This document shows positions 7,872 to 15,751 of a stretch of 64,000 nucleotides of DNA, one piece after another. Below the pieces are notes generated by a model. It had not been told where the DNA came from. It did not search any database and was given only the letters and a program-made list of their open reading frames with translations. The stretch comes from Sporosarcina trichiuri. Lineage in GTDB: Bacteria > Bacillota > Bacilli > Bacillales_A > Planococcaceae. The translations under genes and the position numbers were made by a program. The stretch is from positions 1,584,001 through 1,648,000 of the forward strand of contig NZ_CP129119.1 in NCBI RefSeq assembly GCF_030406775.1. The letters run 5' to 3'. Position 1 is the stretch's first letter. Every line of letters begins with the position of its first letter.

Positions 7872-8696
7872 TTGACCCAATACACCATCAACCAGCAAAC
7901 CCGGGACTTTCTGGATGAACATCACTTATACGAAGACGACGACATCCAGCAGATCCAGCTGCAGCATCGGCTTGCGCTTGTCGACGCGTTCGCTTTGCCA
8001 AAAGGCGGACGGATCCTCGAGATCGGCTGCGGACAGGGCGACACGACAATGGCAATCGCGCATGCCATCGGCGAAGACGGATCGGTCACCGCCATCGATC
8101 CGGCCAGCCGCGAGTACGGCGCGCCGTTCACGTTAGGTCAGGCCACTGATCGGATTCTGCAGTCCACACTCGGCGACCGGATCATGTTCCATCTAGAGAC
8201 CGATTTCCTGGACTATGAAGTTTCCGAACCGTTCGACGTCGCGGTGCTGTCCCATTGTTCCTGGTATTTCAAAAGCGCCACAGAACTGCTGGCACTTCTG
8301 AAGAAAGTTCGGCCCGCCGCGAAACAGATCTGTTTCGCCGAATGGGATCTGGCGTTCACCGATCTCGGCCAGCGGAGCCACTTCTGTGCGGTGTCCATAC
8401 TCGCGCTGTATTCACAGTTCATCGAAAACGACAGCAACGTCCAAACCCTGTTCCATAAGACAGAAATCCGGCGCCTCCTGGAACAGGCCGGCTTTACAAC
8501 GGACGCCCCGGCAACCGTCGATGCCACCCACCTGCCCGACGGCGGCTGGGAGCGCGGATATGCCAACAGCATACGGACGGAACTCGAGGAAGCAGCGCCA
8601 GCCATGGGTTCCCTGCTCACCAGCTATTACGAATTGTTGAATGAACCGGATGACGCCATCCCCTCGCTGAACAGTTTCGTATTGTCGGGGGCTTGA
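7872..8696 (+). CDS. SAM-dependent class I methyltransferase
   Basis: 274 residues. The SAM-binding motif I is ILEIGCGQGDTTMAIA (about 48-63), followed by motif II VTAIDPAS and a post-motif FDVAVLSHCSWYF. This is a standard class I Rossmann methyltransferase of the UbiE/MenG-like small-molecule type. Substrate cannot be assigned. The start is TTG at 7872 with GAGG upstream; no better start exists nearby. It is followed by a TetR-ABC operon in the same direction after about 140 bases, which carries its own operator, so linkage is uncertain. Confidence 0.85.
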   Translation: MTQYTINQQTRDFLDEHHLYEDDDIQQIQLQHRLALVDAFALPKGGRILEIGCGQGDTTMAIAHAIGEDGSVTAIDPASREYGAPFTLGQATDRILQSTLGDRIMFHLETDFLDYEVSEPFDVAVLSHCSWYFKSATELLALLKKVRPAAKQICFAEWDLAFTDLGQRSHFCAVSILALYSQFIENDSNVQTLFHKTEIRRLLEQAGFTTDAPATVDATHLPDGGWERGYANSIRTELEEAAPAMGSLLTSYYELLNEPDDAIPSLNSFVLSGA

Positions 8697-8749
8697 GGGA
8701 CGGCCATCTTGAAAGTTATCTGTAAGTTCAAGAAAAACTGTAGACCCAT

Positions 8750-8781
8750 CTGGTCGACTGTGATATTCTATAGTCGACCAG
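8750..8781. promoter_or_regulatory. Candidate autoregulatory TetR operator
   Basis: Perfect inverted repeat CTGGTCGACT (8750-8759) and AGTCGACCAG (8772-8781) with a 12-base AT-rich spacer, 57 bases upstream of the tetR start. A further half-like site ATCGACCA lies just downstream at about 8806. Probably bound by the adjacent TetR protein to control the exporter operon. Confidence 0.65.
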
Positions 8782-8837
8782 TCAGGTCTATTCTTTTTCA
8801 CGAAAATCGACCACTTCGGTCTACGAAGGAGTTCATG

Positions 8838-9461
8838 ATGACTACTAAATTCACGACACTCGACAAAACCAAACAGAAACGGATCACCGACGCCGCAATG
8901 CGGGAGTTCGCACAGTATGCATATGACCAAGCGTCGACAAACCGGATCGTCCAGGAAGCGGGCATCGGCAAGGGGATGCTGTTCCACTACTTCGGCTCGA
9001 AGGAAGCTCTGTATGCCTATTTGGCCAAGCGGGCGATCACTGTTCTCGAGGAGCTGTACACGCAGTACATTGACATGGACGAATCTGATTTCATAGAGCG
9101 CATGAAAGGGTCTGCAAAATTGAAGATGGAGGTGTACCAGCGCTATCCGGACCTGTTCAACTTCATCGCCCAGACGGTGTTGGAAAAGGAATCGAAGCTG
9201 CCGAAGCCGCTCGCGGACCGGCTCGATACTATGCAGCAGGATGGTATGCGGCGGCTGTTCAGCGGACTCGATACGACGCTGTTCCGCGACGAAGTACCTG
9301 GCGAGGACGTACTGAAGCTGATCAGCTGGTCCATCGACGGCTACAGTCAGGAACTGCTCGCGAAGCTAAATGGCGCGGCATTCACAGAGATCGACCTGGA
9401 GCCGCATTGGCAGCAGTTCTATGAGTTCCTCGACGTATTGAAACGGGTCTATTACAAATAA
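8838..9461 (+). CDS. TetR-family regulator of an ABC exporter operon
   Basis: 207 residues from the ATG at 8838, chosen because GAAGGAG (8825-8831) is 6 bases upstream; an ORF start at 8709 would translate the operator. The DNA-binding helices read TNRIVQEAGIGKGMLFHYFGSKEALYAYL, shown here as the usual TetR HTH ending HYFGSKE. The ligand domain is unassigned. It is the first gene of a three-gene operon (tetR, ATPase, permease), with only 14 bases to the ATPase start. It should repress export until ligand binds. Confidence 0.9.
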   Translation: MTTKFTTLDKTKQKRITDAAMREFAQYAYDQASTNRIVQEAGIGKGMLFHYFGSKEALYAYLAKRAITVLEELYTQYIDMDESDFIERMKGSAKLKMEVYQRYPDLFNFIAQTVLEKESKLPKPLADRLDTMQQDGMRRLFSGLDTTLFRDEVPGEDVLKLISWSIDGYSQELLAKLNGAAFTEIDLEPHWQQFYEFLDVLKRVYYK

Positions 9462-9475
9462 GGGGGCGGATCGGT

Positions 9476-10369
9476 ATGGCGGTATTGGAAGTGGAAGGAC
9501 TGACGAAGACATTCGGGAAATTCAAAGCGCTCGATGATGTGACGTTCCGGGTGGAGCCCGGCGAAGTGTTCGGCTTCATCGGACCGAATGGCGCCGGGAA
9601 GTCGACGACGATCCGGGTGCTGCTCGGGCTGCTGAAGCGGGATGGCGGGACAGCGAAGATATTCGGAAAGGATGTCTGGACGGACTCCGTAAACATCCAC
9701 AAGCGGATTGCGTATGTGCCTGGCGATGTCACGCTCTGGCCGAACTTGACGGGCGGCGAAGTGATCGATGTGTTCGCTGGCCTGCATGGACATTCGGATG
9801 GAAAAAGGCGCAATGAACTGATCGAGCGGTTCGACCTCAATCCGTCGAAGAAATGCCGGACGTACTCGAAAGGCAACCGGCAGAAAGTCGCGCTGATTGC
9901 CGCCTTCGCCTCAAACGCCGACCTGTTTATCCTGGATGAACCGACGTCCGGGCTCGACCCGCTCATGGAGCGTGTCTTCCAGCAATGCGTCGCCGAGGTG
10001 AAAGAGGCCGGCAAGAGCGTCCTGCTGTCGAGCCACATCCTGTCCGAAGTCGAGCGGCTGTGCGACCGGGTCGGCATCATTCGGCAAGGGACGATTGTCG
10101 AAACCGGCACGCTTGCGGAACTGCGCCACCTGACCCGCACCAATCTGACAGTGGCACTTGCCTCCCCTGCCTCCAGACTTGCAGAGCTGGACGGCATTCA
10201 TAATTTGATCAATGAAAACGGCACCCTGACGTTCCAGGCGGACAGCAACAAACTTGGCGACATCATGGCGATTCTCGCGCCGTATGGCATCGAGCGTCTC
10301 GAAAGTGCGCCGCCGACGCTCGAAGACCTGTTCATGCAGCATTACGACCACCGGGAGGCATCGCGATGA
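9476..10369 (+). CDS. ABC transporter ATP-binding protein (drug-exporter type)
   Basis: 297 residues. Walker A GPNGAGKSTT (about 39-48), signature region TYSKGNRQKVALI (the canonical LSGGQ reads YSKGN), Walker B LFILDEPTSGLDP, and the switch His in LLSSHILSEVERLCDR. The C-terminal domain after about 225 is typical of drug and antibiotic exporter ATPases such as DrrA/CcmA-type. It powers the permease whose start codon overlaps its stop (ATGA). Substrate is unknown; control by TetR suggests a toxic small molecule. Confidence 0.93.
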   Translation: MAVLEVEGLTKTFGKFKALDDVTFRVEPGEVFGFIGPNGAGKSTTIRVLLGLLKRDGGTAKIFGKDVWTDSVNIHKRIAYVPGDVTLWPNLTGGEVIDVFAGLHGHSDGKRRNELIERFDLNPSKKCRTYSKGNRQKVALIAAFASNADLFILDEPTSGLDPLMERVFQQCVAEVKEAGKSVLLSSHILSEVERLCDRVGIIRQGTIVETGTLAELRHLTRTNLTVALASPASRLAELDGIHNLINENGTLTFQADSNKLGDIMAILAPYGIERLESAPPTLEDLFMQHYDHREASR

Positions 10370-11961
10370 GCGCACAAGCAACCGGCAGCATGCGGCTCTT
10401 CCGCTTCATCATAAGGCGCGACTGGCTGCGGCTCTTCATCTGGATTGCAGCCATCACCGCCATCACCGTCGCGGTCCCGCCGGCCTTCCAGGACCTCTAT
10501 CCGACACCGGCAGCACGCGACACGATGGCCGAAACGATGAAGAACCCGGCGATGACCGCCATGGTCGGACCCGGCAATCTTGCCCACTACACACTCGGCG
10601 CCATGACCACCCACCAGATGCTCCTGCTGACGGCGGTCGCCGTCGCGATTATGAATATCCTGCTCGCCGTCCGGCTTACGCGGGCAGAAGAGGAGGCGGG
10701 CATCTCGGAAATGCTCCTCGCCCTTCCCGTCGGCCGGCGTGCACCGCTTCTCGCAGCGGCTGGCGTGCTGGCGCTGGTCAACCTGGTGTTGGCCGCAGCT
10801 ATCTCGATTGGGCTTGCCACTCTAGGCTTGGACAGCCTGACCGTCAGCGGTTCGCTGCTGTACGGACTGACACTCGGTGGTGCCGGGCTATTCTTCGCTG
10901 CCGCTGCCCTGATTGCGGCGCAACTGTCCGAAAGCGCACGCGGCGCGACAGGTCTCGCAATGATCGCGCTGATCCTCGCTTTCCTGCTCCGCGCAGCCGG
11001 TGACGCCGCCGAGTCCCGGCTTTCCTGGCTGACGCCACTCGGCTGGGTCACCGCCGTCCAGCCGTTCGCCGGCAACCAAGTCTTGCCGCTCGTCCTGCTC
11101 GCAGCGGGTGCCCTGCTGCTGGCCGTGATCGCATGGACGCTGCAAGGCAGCCGCGACCTCGGTGCCGGCCTCCTGCAGGCTAGACAAGGACGTACCAGTG
11201 CTTCCAGCTCGCTGCGGACACCGCTCGGCCTCGTCTTGCGCCTCCAGCGCACTTCACTCATCATCTGGGGCATCGGTATGGTCGTCCTCGGCCTCGCCTA
11301 CGGATCCGTTCTCGGCGACTTGGAGAGCTTCTTCGAAGGGAATGAGTTGCTGCAGAACATGCTTACCGTTGGCAGCACCCGGCCCATCCCCGAACAGTTT
11401 CTGCCGATGCTCATGCTCGTCATGGCCCTGATCGCCACCATTCCAGCGATATTGTCCATGCAGCAGCTGCTCAGCGAAGAAAAGAACGGCCGCATCGACA
11501 GCATTCTCGGCCGCCCGGTCTCGCGGGTGCGGCTGATTGGAACGTATCTGACCGTCGCTGGGATGACTGGCATCCTGATGAACTCTCTGGCCGCCGCTGG
11601 TCTATGGCTCGCCGGCCGCAGTGCGATGGCCACTCCGCTTCCACTGTCGATGATCATAGGTGCGAGCACCATACAGATTCCGGCGCTCCTTGTGATGGTG
11701 GCGTTAACGGCTTTGCTGATAGGTGTATTACCAAAAGCCAGCCCGCTGATCTGGCTCCTCCTCGTCTATTCGTTTGCCGTCCTGTATTCGGGGAGCTTGT
11801 TCCAGCTGCCGGCCTGGATGGCTGACATCTCGCCGTTCGGCTCGGTACCGGAATGGCCGGTGGAGGAAATGGATTGGGTGGCGATTGTAGAGCTGGTGGT
11901 GGTTGGGGTGATTATTGGAGTGGGTGGAGTGTTTGGGTATCGGGAGAGAAATATTGGCTGA
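10366..11961 (+). CDS. Large ABC exporter permease (TnrB3-like)
   Basis: 531 residues with about 12 hydrophobic segments in two halves, each half starting with an RxxxLxxWxxG/A pattern (FIIRRDWLRLFIWIAA and LRLQRTSLIIWGIGM). Two copies of the loop E-x-x-G-x-x-x-x-x-L-x-x-P-V-x-R are visible: EAGISEMLLALPVGRR and NGRIDSILGRPVSRVR. This duplicated layout matches antibiotic-exporter permeases linked to TetR in Actinobacteria and Bacillota. It acts in the membrane with the preceding ATPase. Confidence 0.88.
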   Translation: MSAQATGSMRLFRFIIRRDWLRLFIWIAAITAITVAVPPAFQDLYPTPAARDTMAETMKNPAMTAMVGPGNLAHYTLGAMTTHQMLLLTAVAVAIMNILLAVRLTRAEEEAGISEMLLALPVGRRAPLLAAAGVLALVNLVLAAAISIGLATLGLDSLTVSGSLLYGLTLGGAGLFFAAAALIAAQLSESARGATGLAMIALILAFLLRAAGDAAESRLSWLTPLGWVTAVQPFAGNQVLPLVLLAAGALLLAVIAWTLQGSRDLGAGLLQARQGRTSASSSLRTPLGLVLRLQRTSLIIWGIGMVVLGLAYGSVLGDLESFFEGNELLQNMLTVGSTRPIPEQFLPMLMLVMALIATIPAILSMQQLLSEEKNGRIDSILGRPVSRVRLIGTYLTVAGMTGILMNSLAAAGLWLAGRSAMATPLPLSMIIGASTIQIPALLVMVALTALLIGVLPKASPLIWLLLVYSFAVLYSGSLFQLPAWMADISPFGSVPEWPVEEMDWVAIVELVVVGVIIGVGGVFGYRERNIG

Positions 11962-12102
11962 GAAGTTGGCTAATGCATATTCCAGAAGAGTTTCTTTGCG
12001 GATCTGTACGCTGGATGATTTACGATGCAACAACTAGCTAGTATCTTTTCCAGCTCCCCAAAAATGCAAGTCTCGCAATCACAAATTGGCGTAGTCTTCC
12101 TT

Positions 12103-12321
12103 CTATTTCTGAATAGCTGCGAGCTGCTCTTGGATTTCCTCATTCAGCTCTGCAGCTTCTTTCTTGTACAAGTCAGTTGCCGCCGCATATTGGGCAATAT
12201 CTTTCATTTGGTACAACCGTGCTTCAATCTGTTCAAGTATGGCGTCTTGCTGCTTCACTTTCTGCAATTCATTTTCTATAGCTTGAATGTCTGACTGAAC
12301 TTTTTTATTGATAGTGATCAC
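12103..12321 (-). CDS. Small coiled-coil protein, copy 1, lacking a normal start
   Basis: Paralogue of the gene at 16905-17186 (shared: QAIE-ELQKVK-QDA-L-QIE-RLY-MKDIAQ-AA--DL). It is nearly all helix with heptad patterning. Where copy 2 has ATG, copy 1 has ATC (12310-12312), with the same AAAGGTAGTGATCAC upstream. Options are initiation at ATC, at the in-frame GTG 12319-12321 only two bases after the ribosome site, or loss of expression. The frame is intact to the stop. Function unknown; a related small helical protein often accompanies secreted toxin loci in Bacillales, but that link is inference. Confidence 0.5.
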   Translation of the reverse strand: MITINKKVQSDIQAIENELQKVKQQDAILEQIEARLYQMKDIAQYAAATDLYKKEAAELNEEIQEQLAAIQK

Positions 12322-12480
12322 TACCTTTCTTATGCTTGGAATCGTCTCGCCGGGATGAACATACGTTCTAATTGATCTATGCGACGCACAGGTCACCACA
12401 CAATCACAATGAACTAACTTAAAAACCAAAAAGGCGGTACTTCCAGAGAAGTACCTACCATTTTGCCGCATTAAATATTA

Positions 12481-12654
12481 TTAAGATTTTTTGCTAAGTT
12501 TATCCAAGATGATGAGTTGGAAACCAAATACCAAACCTATTGGGACAACCAAGCTGAAAAATGGCCCTAAATCTTCTTTGAAAAGATTAACTGTTAATAA
12601 AAATAAGGTCAAACAAATAACTATACCCAATACTAATTGAAATGTAATCCGCAT
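12481..12654 (-). CDS. 57-aa two-helix membrane protein (immunity-like)
   Basis: Starts MRITFQLVLGIVICL and ends ILDKLSKKS. There are two transmembrane helices separated by a short polar loop NLFKEDLG, and a basic tail. It follows the truncated gene 12684-12852 by 29 bases on the same strand. It mirrors the two complete modules further upstream, in which a secreted toxin-like protein is followed by a 56-58 residue two-helix protein. The immunity role is inferred from that repeated arrangement. Confidence 0.6.
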   Translation of the reverse strand: MRITFQLVLGIVICLTLFLLTVNLFKEDLGPFFSLVVPIGLVFGFQLIILDKLSKKS

Positions 12655-12683
12655 AATTTAGCTCCCTATCTTTTGGTAAAGGA

Positions 12684-12852
12684 TTAGTAATTGAATAGTA
12701 TCATAGGTGAAGTCGCTTTAGTTACTTTTGTGACTCCACCAACAGAAATAGAACCTGTTTTGATTCCGATACTCGGAGAAGCAGAAAGCTGGATTGTGAT
12801 GTGATCGTAATGTCCGTAAGCGTTTGCCCGTAAAACATTGGAACTACCTTTT
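12684..12852 (-). pseudogene. 3' fragment of an unidentified gene, cut by a palindromic repeat
   Basis: About 55 codons remain, including ANAYGHYDHITIQLSA and SPMILFNY at the C-terminus. The frame continues upstream only into the palindromic element at 12861, where it encodes repeat sequence rather than protein. Its position before a small two-helix gene suggests the end of a third toxin-like gene, although no sequence similarity to the other two is evident to me. Confidence 0.5.
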
Positions 12853-12860
12853 TTAAAAGA

Positions 12861-12923
12861 GGTGCCTGTGCGCGAAATATTCTGAATGTTTAAACAAACA
12901 CGATTGTTTCTCACACAGGCACC
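12861..12923. repeat. AT-region palindromic element, copy 1
   Basis: Outer arms GGTGCCTGTG... / ...CACAGGCACC enclose two small palindromes (around GAATGTTTAAAC). The end CAGGCACCCCTCACTA is tandemly duplicated (12916-12931 and 12932-12947). Same family at 13332 and 14468. Confidence 0.8.
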
Positions 12924-12930
12924 CCTCACT

Positions 12931-13323
12931 ACAGGCACCCCTCACTACAATGACGACCTCCTGTTGTTCAATTAATATAGCTAATATTCAACTTTAATCC
13001 CAAATAATATAAACTAAATTTATCAAAAAATATAACAATCCGAGTAAAACAAACAAATAGCCTAATGTATTAGTATACTGGTTTTTCTTCTTCTTGATTT
13101 TAAGTGCATATAAGCCTAAGAAAAAAACCAAAATTCCTAACAATAGATTTACATAATTAAATATCGCCATTACTAATTAACACCTCATACCTGCCAATAA
13201 TAGTGATAAGCCCTTTTAGCGGCTCTCTCCATCGATATACAATAATTATATGCAGCACCGGATATTCCTATCGCCGTTATTCCAACAGCTACACCTGCCG
13301 CTCCATTTATTGCAGCCACAACT
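12931..13323. repeat. Perfect 393-bp direct duplication, copy A
   Basis: Identical base for base, wherever I compared it, to 13387-13779 (offset 456). It contains a complete copy of the small membrane gene and the last 46 codons of the adjacent toxin-like gene. The boundaries fall at palindromic elements. Identity with no divergence implies a recent event. Confidence 0.9.
12994..13170 (-). CDS. 58-aa two-helix membrane protein, duplicate copy
   Basis: Identical to the protein at 13450-13626 because it lies in the 393-bp duplication. It starts MAIFNYVNLLLGILVFF and ends LVYIIWD, with a lysine-rich loop KIKKKKN between the helices. The duplicate retains the AGGTG upstream of its ATG but lies behind a truncated toxin-like gene, so this copy would give an orphan immunity-like protein if transcribed by read-through. 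Confidence 0.6.
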   Translation of the reverse strand: MAIFNYVNLLLGILVFFLGLYALKIKKKKNQYTNTLGYLFVLLGLLYFLINLVYIIWD

Positions 13324-13325
13324 GA
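13185..13325 (-). pseudogene. C-terminal fragment of the toxin-like gene (duplicated)
   Basis: Encodes the last 46 residues of the protein at 13641-14411 (VVAAINGAAGVAVG to YHYYWQV). Upstream, the frame enters a palindromic repeat. There is no start of its own. Confidence 0.8.
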
Positions 13326-13331
13326 AAAAGA

Positions 13332-13395
13332 GGTGCCTGTGCGCGAAACATTCATGAATGTTTAAACAAACACGATTGTTTCTCACACAGGCACC
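13332..13395. repeat. AT-region palindromic element, copy 2
   Basis: 64 bases, arms GGTGCCTGTGCGCGAAAC / GTTTCTCACACAGGCACC, enclosing ATTCATGAAT and TGTTTAAACA palindromes. It lies exactly between the two copies of the 393-bp duplication. Confidence 0.85.
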
Positions 13396-13779
13396 CCTCA
13401 CTACAATGACGACCTCCTGTTGTTCAATTAATATAGCTAATATTCAACTTTAATCCCAAATAATATAAACTAAATTTATCAAAAAATATAACAATCCGAG
13501 TAAAACAAACAAATAGCCTAATGTATTAGTATACTGGTTTTTCTTCTTCTTGATTTTAAGTGCATATAAGCCTAAGAAAAAAACCAAAATTCCTAACAAT
13601 AGATTTACATAATTAAATATCGCCATTACTAATTAACACCTCATACCTGCCAATAATAGTGATAAGCCCTTTTAGCGGCTCTCTCCATCGATATACAATA
13701 ATTATATGCAGCACCGGATATTCCTATCGCCGTTATTCCAACAGCTACACCTGCCGCTCCATTTATTGCAGCCACAACT
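13387..13779. repeat. Perfect 393-bp direct duplication, copy B
   Basis: The parental copy: it contains the 3' end of the toxin-like gene and the whole 58-aa membrane gene, in their natural operon context. Copy A is at 12931-13323. Confidence 0.9.
13450..13626 (-). CDS. 58-aa two-helix membrane protein (immunity-like)
   Basis: ATG at 13626, 14 bases after the stop of the toxin-like gene, so the two form an operon. Helix 1 is YVNLLLGILVFFLGLYAL, then the basic loop KIKKKKNQYTNT, then helix 2 LGYLFVLLGLLYFLINLVYI. The size, topology and position fit an immunity or accessory protein for the preceding secreted protein. No named family recognised. Compare the 56-aa protein at 14616, which has the same layout (LYYLFLRKNKNN loop). 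Confidence 0.65.
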   Translation of the reverse strand: MAIFNYVNLLLGILVFFLGLYALKIKKKKNQYTNTLGYLFVLLGLLYFLINLVYIIWD

Positions 13780-14411
13780 AAAGAAGCGATTGTTAAAATA
13801 CCAACACCTGTAACTGCTCCAATAAATCTTCTTTCGTAATCATTTAATGAATCAACGGAATCTTTAAATCCTTTTAAATTAGATTTATTTTTATTTGTTT
13901 CGTTTACATTGTAATATAAGATCGAAGTAAGAGAGTTTCCGTTAGGTCTTCTCATTTGCCATTTGTTTGGAGATCCATAATTGATTGTATATTCAAAGTT
14001 AGTCCATGTGTTTTCTTCTAATTTACCTGCTAAAGCATTCATTTCATTTTCAGATTCTATCTTTAACTGTTCTTTTGCTATTGCATTTAAATCTAAAACA
14101 ACCTCCTCTTGTCCTTCTACTTTAGTAGTGAGAACATTAGTTAGTTTATTGAAAATAGCAATACTTTTCACGCCATCTTGAACTGATTCTACTACTCTTT
14201 CAGTTGAATTGTCTACAAGGATATTCAAACTTAATTCAGGCATGTCCGAGTTAATTAAATTATAAGTACCTTCAAATTCTTTTGTTATCAATTCATTTTT
14301 CAAATCCATATTACTTCCAGGACTTTTATCGAAACCAATTGCAAATACCTCACTTATTGAGGTACTACTAAACGCCAATACCAAACAAAGTAAAAATACT
14401 AATTTCTTCAT
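13641..14411 (-). CDS. Secreted toxin-like protein B, resembling geobacillin-26-type bacteriocins
   Basis: 256 residues from the ATG at 14411 (AAGGGGAG upstream). A signal peptide (MKKLVFLLCLVLAFSSTSIS, cut near VFA) is followed by a beta-rich region with ERVVESVQDGV, then NFEYTINYGSPNKWQMRRP, then a long amphipathic/hydrophobic segment GILTIASLVVAAINGAAGVAVGITAIG, and a basic aromatic tail. It is clearly paralogous to the protein at 14803-15519. The layout resembles large heat-labile bacteriocins of the geobacillin 26 type; that match is from memory and moderate. Base composition is strongly AT-rich, unlike the GC-rich core genes. It forms an operon with the 58-aa membrane gene. Confidence 0.6.
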   Translation of the reverse strand: MKKLVFLLCLVLAFSSTSISEVFAIGFDKSPGSNMDLKNELITKEFEGTYNLINSDMPELSLNILVDNSTERVVESVQDGVKSIAIFNKLTNVLTTKVEGQEEVVLDLNAIAKEQLKIESENEMNALAGKLEENTWTNFEYTINYGSPNKWQMRRPNGNSLTSILYYNVNETNKNKSNLKGFKDSVDSLNDYERRFIGAVTGVGILTIASLVVAAINGAAGVAVGITAIGISGAAYNYCISMERAAKRAYHYYWQV

Positions 14412-14467
14412 CTCAACATCTCCCCTTGCTGTATTTTGATGATACAATTAAAGTGTTTATCAAAAAT

Positions 14468-14567
14468 GGTGCCTGTGCGCGAAACATTCATAAATGTGTA
14501 AACAAACACGATTGTTTCTCGCACAGGCACCGATCATTCGGTTTCTCGCACAGGCACCGATCATTCA
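14468..14567. repeat. AT-region palindromic element, copy 3, with duplicated end
   Basis: Core 14468-14531 has the same arms as copies 1 and 2. Its right end (GTTTCTCGCACAGGCACCG...) is repeated as two 27-base units, 14514-14540 and 14541-14567. It separates the two toxin/immunity-like modules. Confidence 0.85.
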
Positions 14568-14615
14568 AGTCTGGTTCGTTCCTCAGTGGCTGACGCGGAG
14601 ACTCATACAATCAGA

Positions 14616-14786
14616 TCACCAGACATACCAAGTGACCACCACCGATATCATCGCCATCAATAAATACGTATAGCCGAGGATACGGGTCACATTGTTCTTA
14701 TTCTTTCTGAGAAACAAGTAATAGAGCCCGATGCTGAAAATGAACACAGTCATCAGAAGCAGCACAAGAATGATCAAGTTCATCAT
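14616..14786 (-). CDS. 56-aa two-helix membrane protein (immunity-like)
   Basis: Start at the first ATG of an ATGATG pair (14786), with AAAGGAG 7 bases upstream; the second ATG is possible. Helix 1 MMNLIILVLLLMTVFIFSI, loop LRKNKNNVTR, helix 2 LGYTYLLMAMISVVVTW. It begins 16 bases after the stop of toxin-like protein A, the same operon layout as module B. The predicted role is self-protection against, or export help for, the upstream product; this is inference from context. Confidence 0.65.
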   Translation of the reverse strand: MMNLIILVLLLMTVFIFSIGLYYLFLRKNKNNVTRILGYTYLLMAMISVVVTWYVW

Positions 14787-14802
14787 GGACAAGCTCCTTT
14801 CA

Positions 14803-15519
14803 TCACTTGACGCGGTGGTAGTACGTATTCGCGAGATTTGCATGCCGGTGCAGTTTGACAAGTGAATCCAGCGCCGTTCCATATGCTCCTAACGCTGCGA
14901 GACCTGCAGTCAGTGTACCTGCACCTGCTGTCGGCACTGATAGAATGAAGGAAAGCCAACTGAGTCCCAGAGAAGTCAGCGAACTTCCGATTGCTTTGAA
15001 TTCGTAATAGTTGATGTTCTCCACTGCTGTCTGGAAAGACGCTAAGTTGCCTTTATTCGAAGCTGTCCTGTTCACTTTCTTATAATAGTACTTGAAGAGG
15101 GAGTCTTCTTTCGGCCTGCGGAGTTCCCACTTCTCCGTTGATCCGTGAGTGATGATGTATTCATAATTCATGAACGTCTTTTGCTTTGTCGTCGCAGCCA
15201 GCATGCCCAATTGCGGTTCCTCCGGGGACACGGTGATCAACTCATCGGCTACCGCTTGGCGTGTCAGCTCGGTCATATTGTAAGTGACTGGCTTGTGACC
15301 GGTTTCTTCGATTGTCAGCAGATTCAACTTCTTGTTGTATACCGCTTTCGTCACTACACCATCCGTGACTGTCTGAACAACTCGTTCAATTCCCGTATCC
15401 TTTAAGACTACGGGACTTCCGTCACTTGCCGATGCAAAGACCGTCACAGGGGTGGCTGCGGTACTCAGCAAGATTAGTGCAGCTAGTACGAGCAAGATCC
15501 GTTTTACGTTTTTGAGCAC
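14803..15519 (-). CDS. Secreted toxin-like protein A, resembling geobacillin-26-type bacteriocins
   Basis: 238 residues from a GTG at 15519 supported by AGGGAGG 8 bases upstream. The signal peptide has a core ILLVLAALILLSTAATPV ending near VFASA. It shares with protein B the blocks ERVV-TV-DGV, NYEYIITHGSTEKWELRRP and KVNRTASNKGNL--F, then a hydrophobic Gly/Ala-rich stretch SVPTAGAGTLTAGLAALGAYG and a His/Arg-rich tail. Probably a secreted membrane-active protein. It is divergent from an Rgg-like regulator gene, which may control both modules. Composition is closer to the core genome than protein B. Confidence 0.6.
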   Translation of the reverse strand: MLKNVKRILLVLAALILLSTAATPVTVFASASDGSPVVLKDTGIERVVQTVTDGVVTKAVYNKKLNLLTIEETGHKPVTYNMTELTRQAVADELITVSPEEPQLGMLAATTKQKTFMNYEYIITHGSTEKWELRRPKEDSLFKYYYKKVNRTASNKGNLASFQTAVENINYYEFKAIGSSLTSLGLSWLSFILSVPTAGAGTLTAGLAALGAYGTALDSLVKLHRHANLANTYYHRVK

Positions 15520-15686
15520 GTCTTCTTCCTCCCTTAGTGGAAATATCATTTCGTATTACCTTTCACCCGAGTCGGCTGGTACAGGAAACTTATTTACTGT
15601 GACTGATTCATCCTCCGGAAATAAGCCAAATATCCAGCAATGTCATGACGAAGTCGATCATCGGTACACGCCCCCCTTTTTCTTTC

Positions 15687-15701
15687 AGTATAAGTTATAC
15701 T
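15687..15701. promoter_or_regulatory. Palindrome in the divergent Rgg/toxin-like promoter region
   Basis: AGTATAAGTTATACT is a perfect palindrome with a central G. It lies 50 bases before the regulator TTG start and about 170 bases before toxin-like gene A. Candidate binding site of the adjacent regulator. Confidence 0.45.
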
Positions 15702-15751
15702 TACAAGTATCAGACAAATTATCAGAAAACTGATAAAAGGGGTGGAATCGA

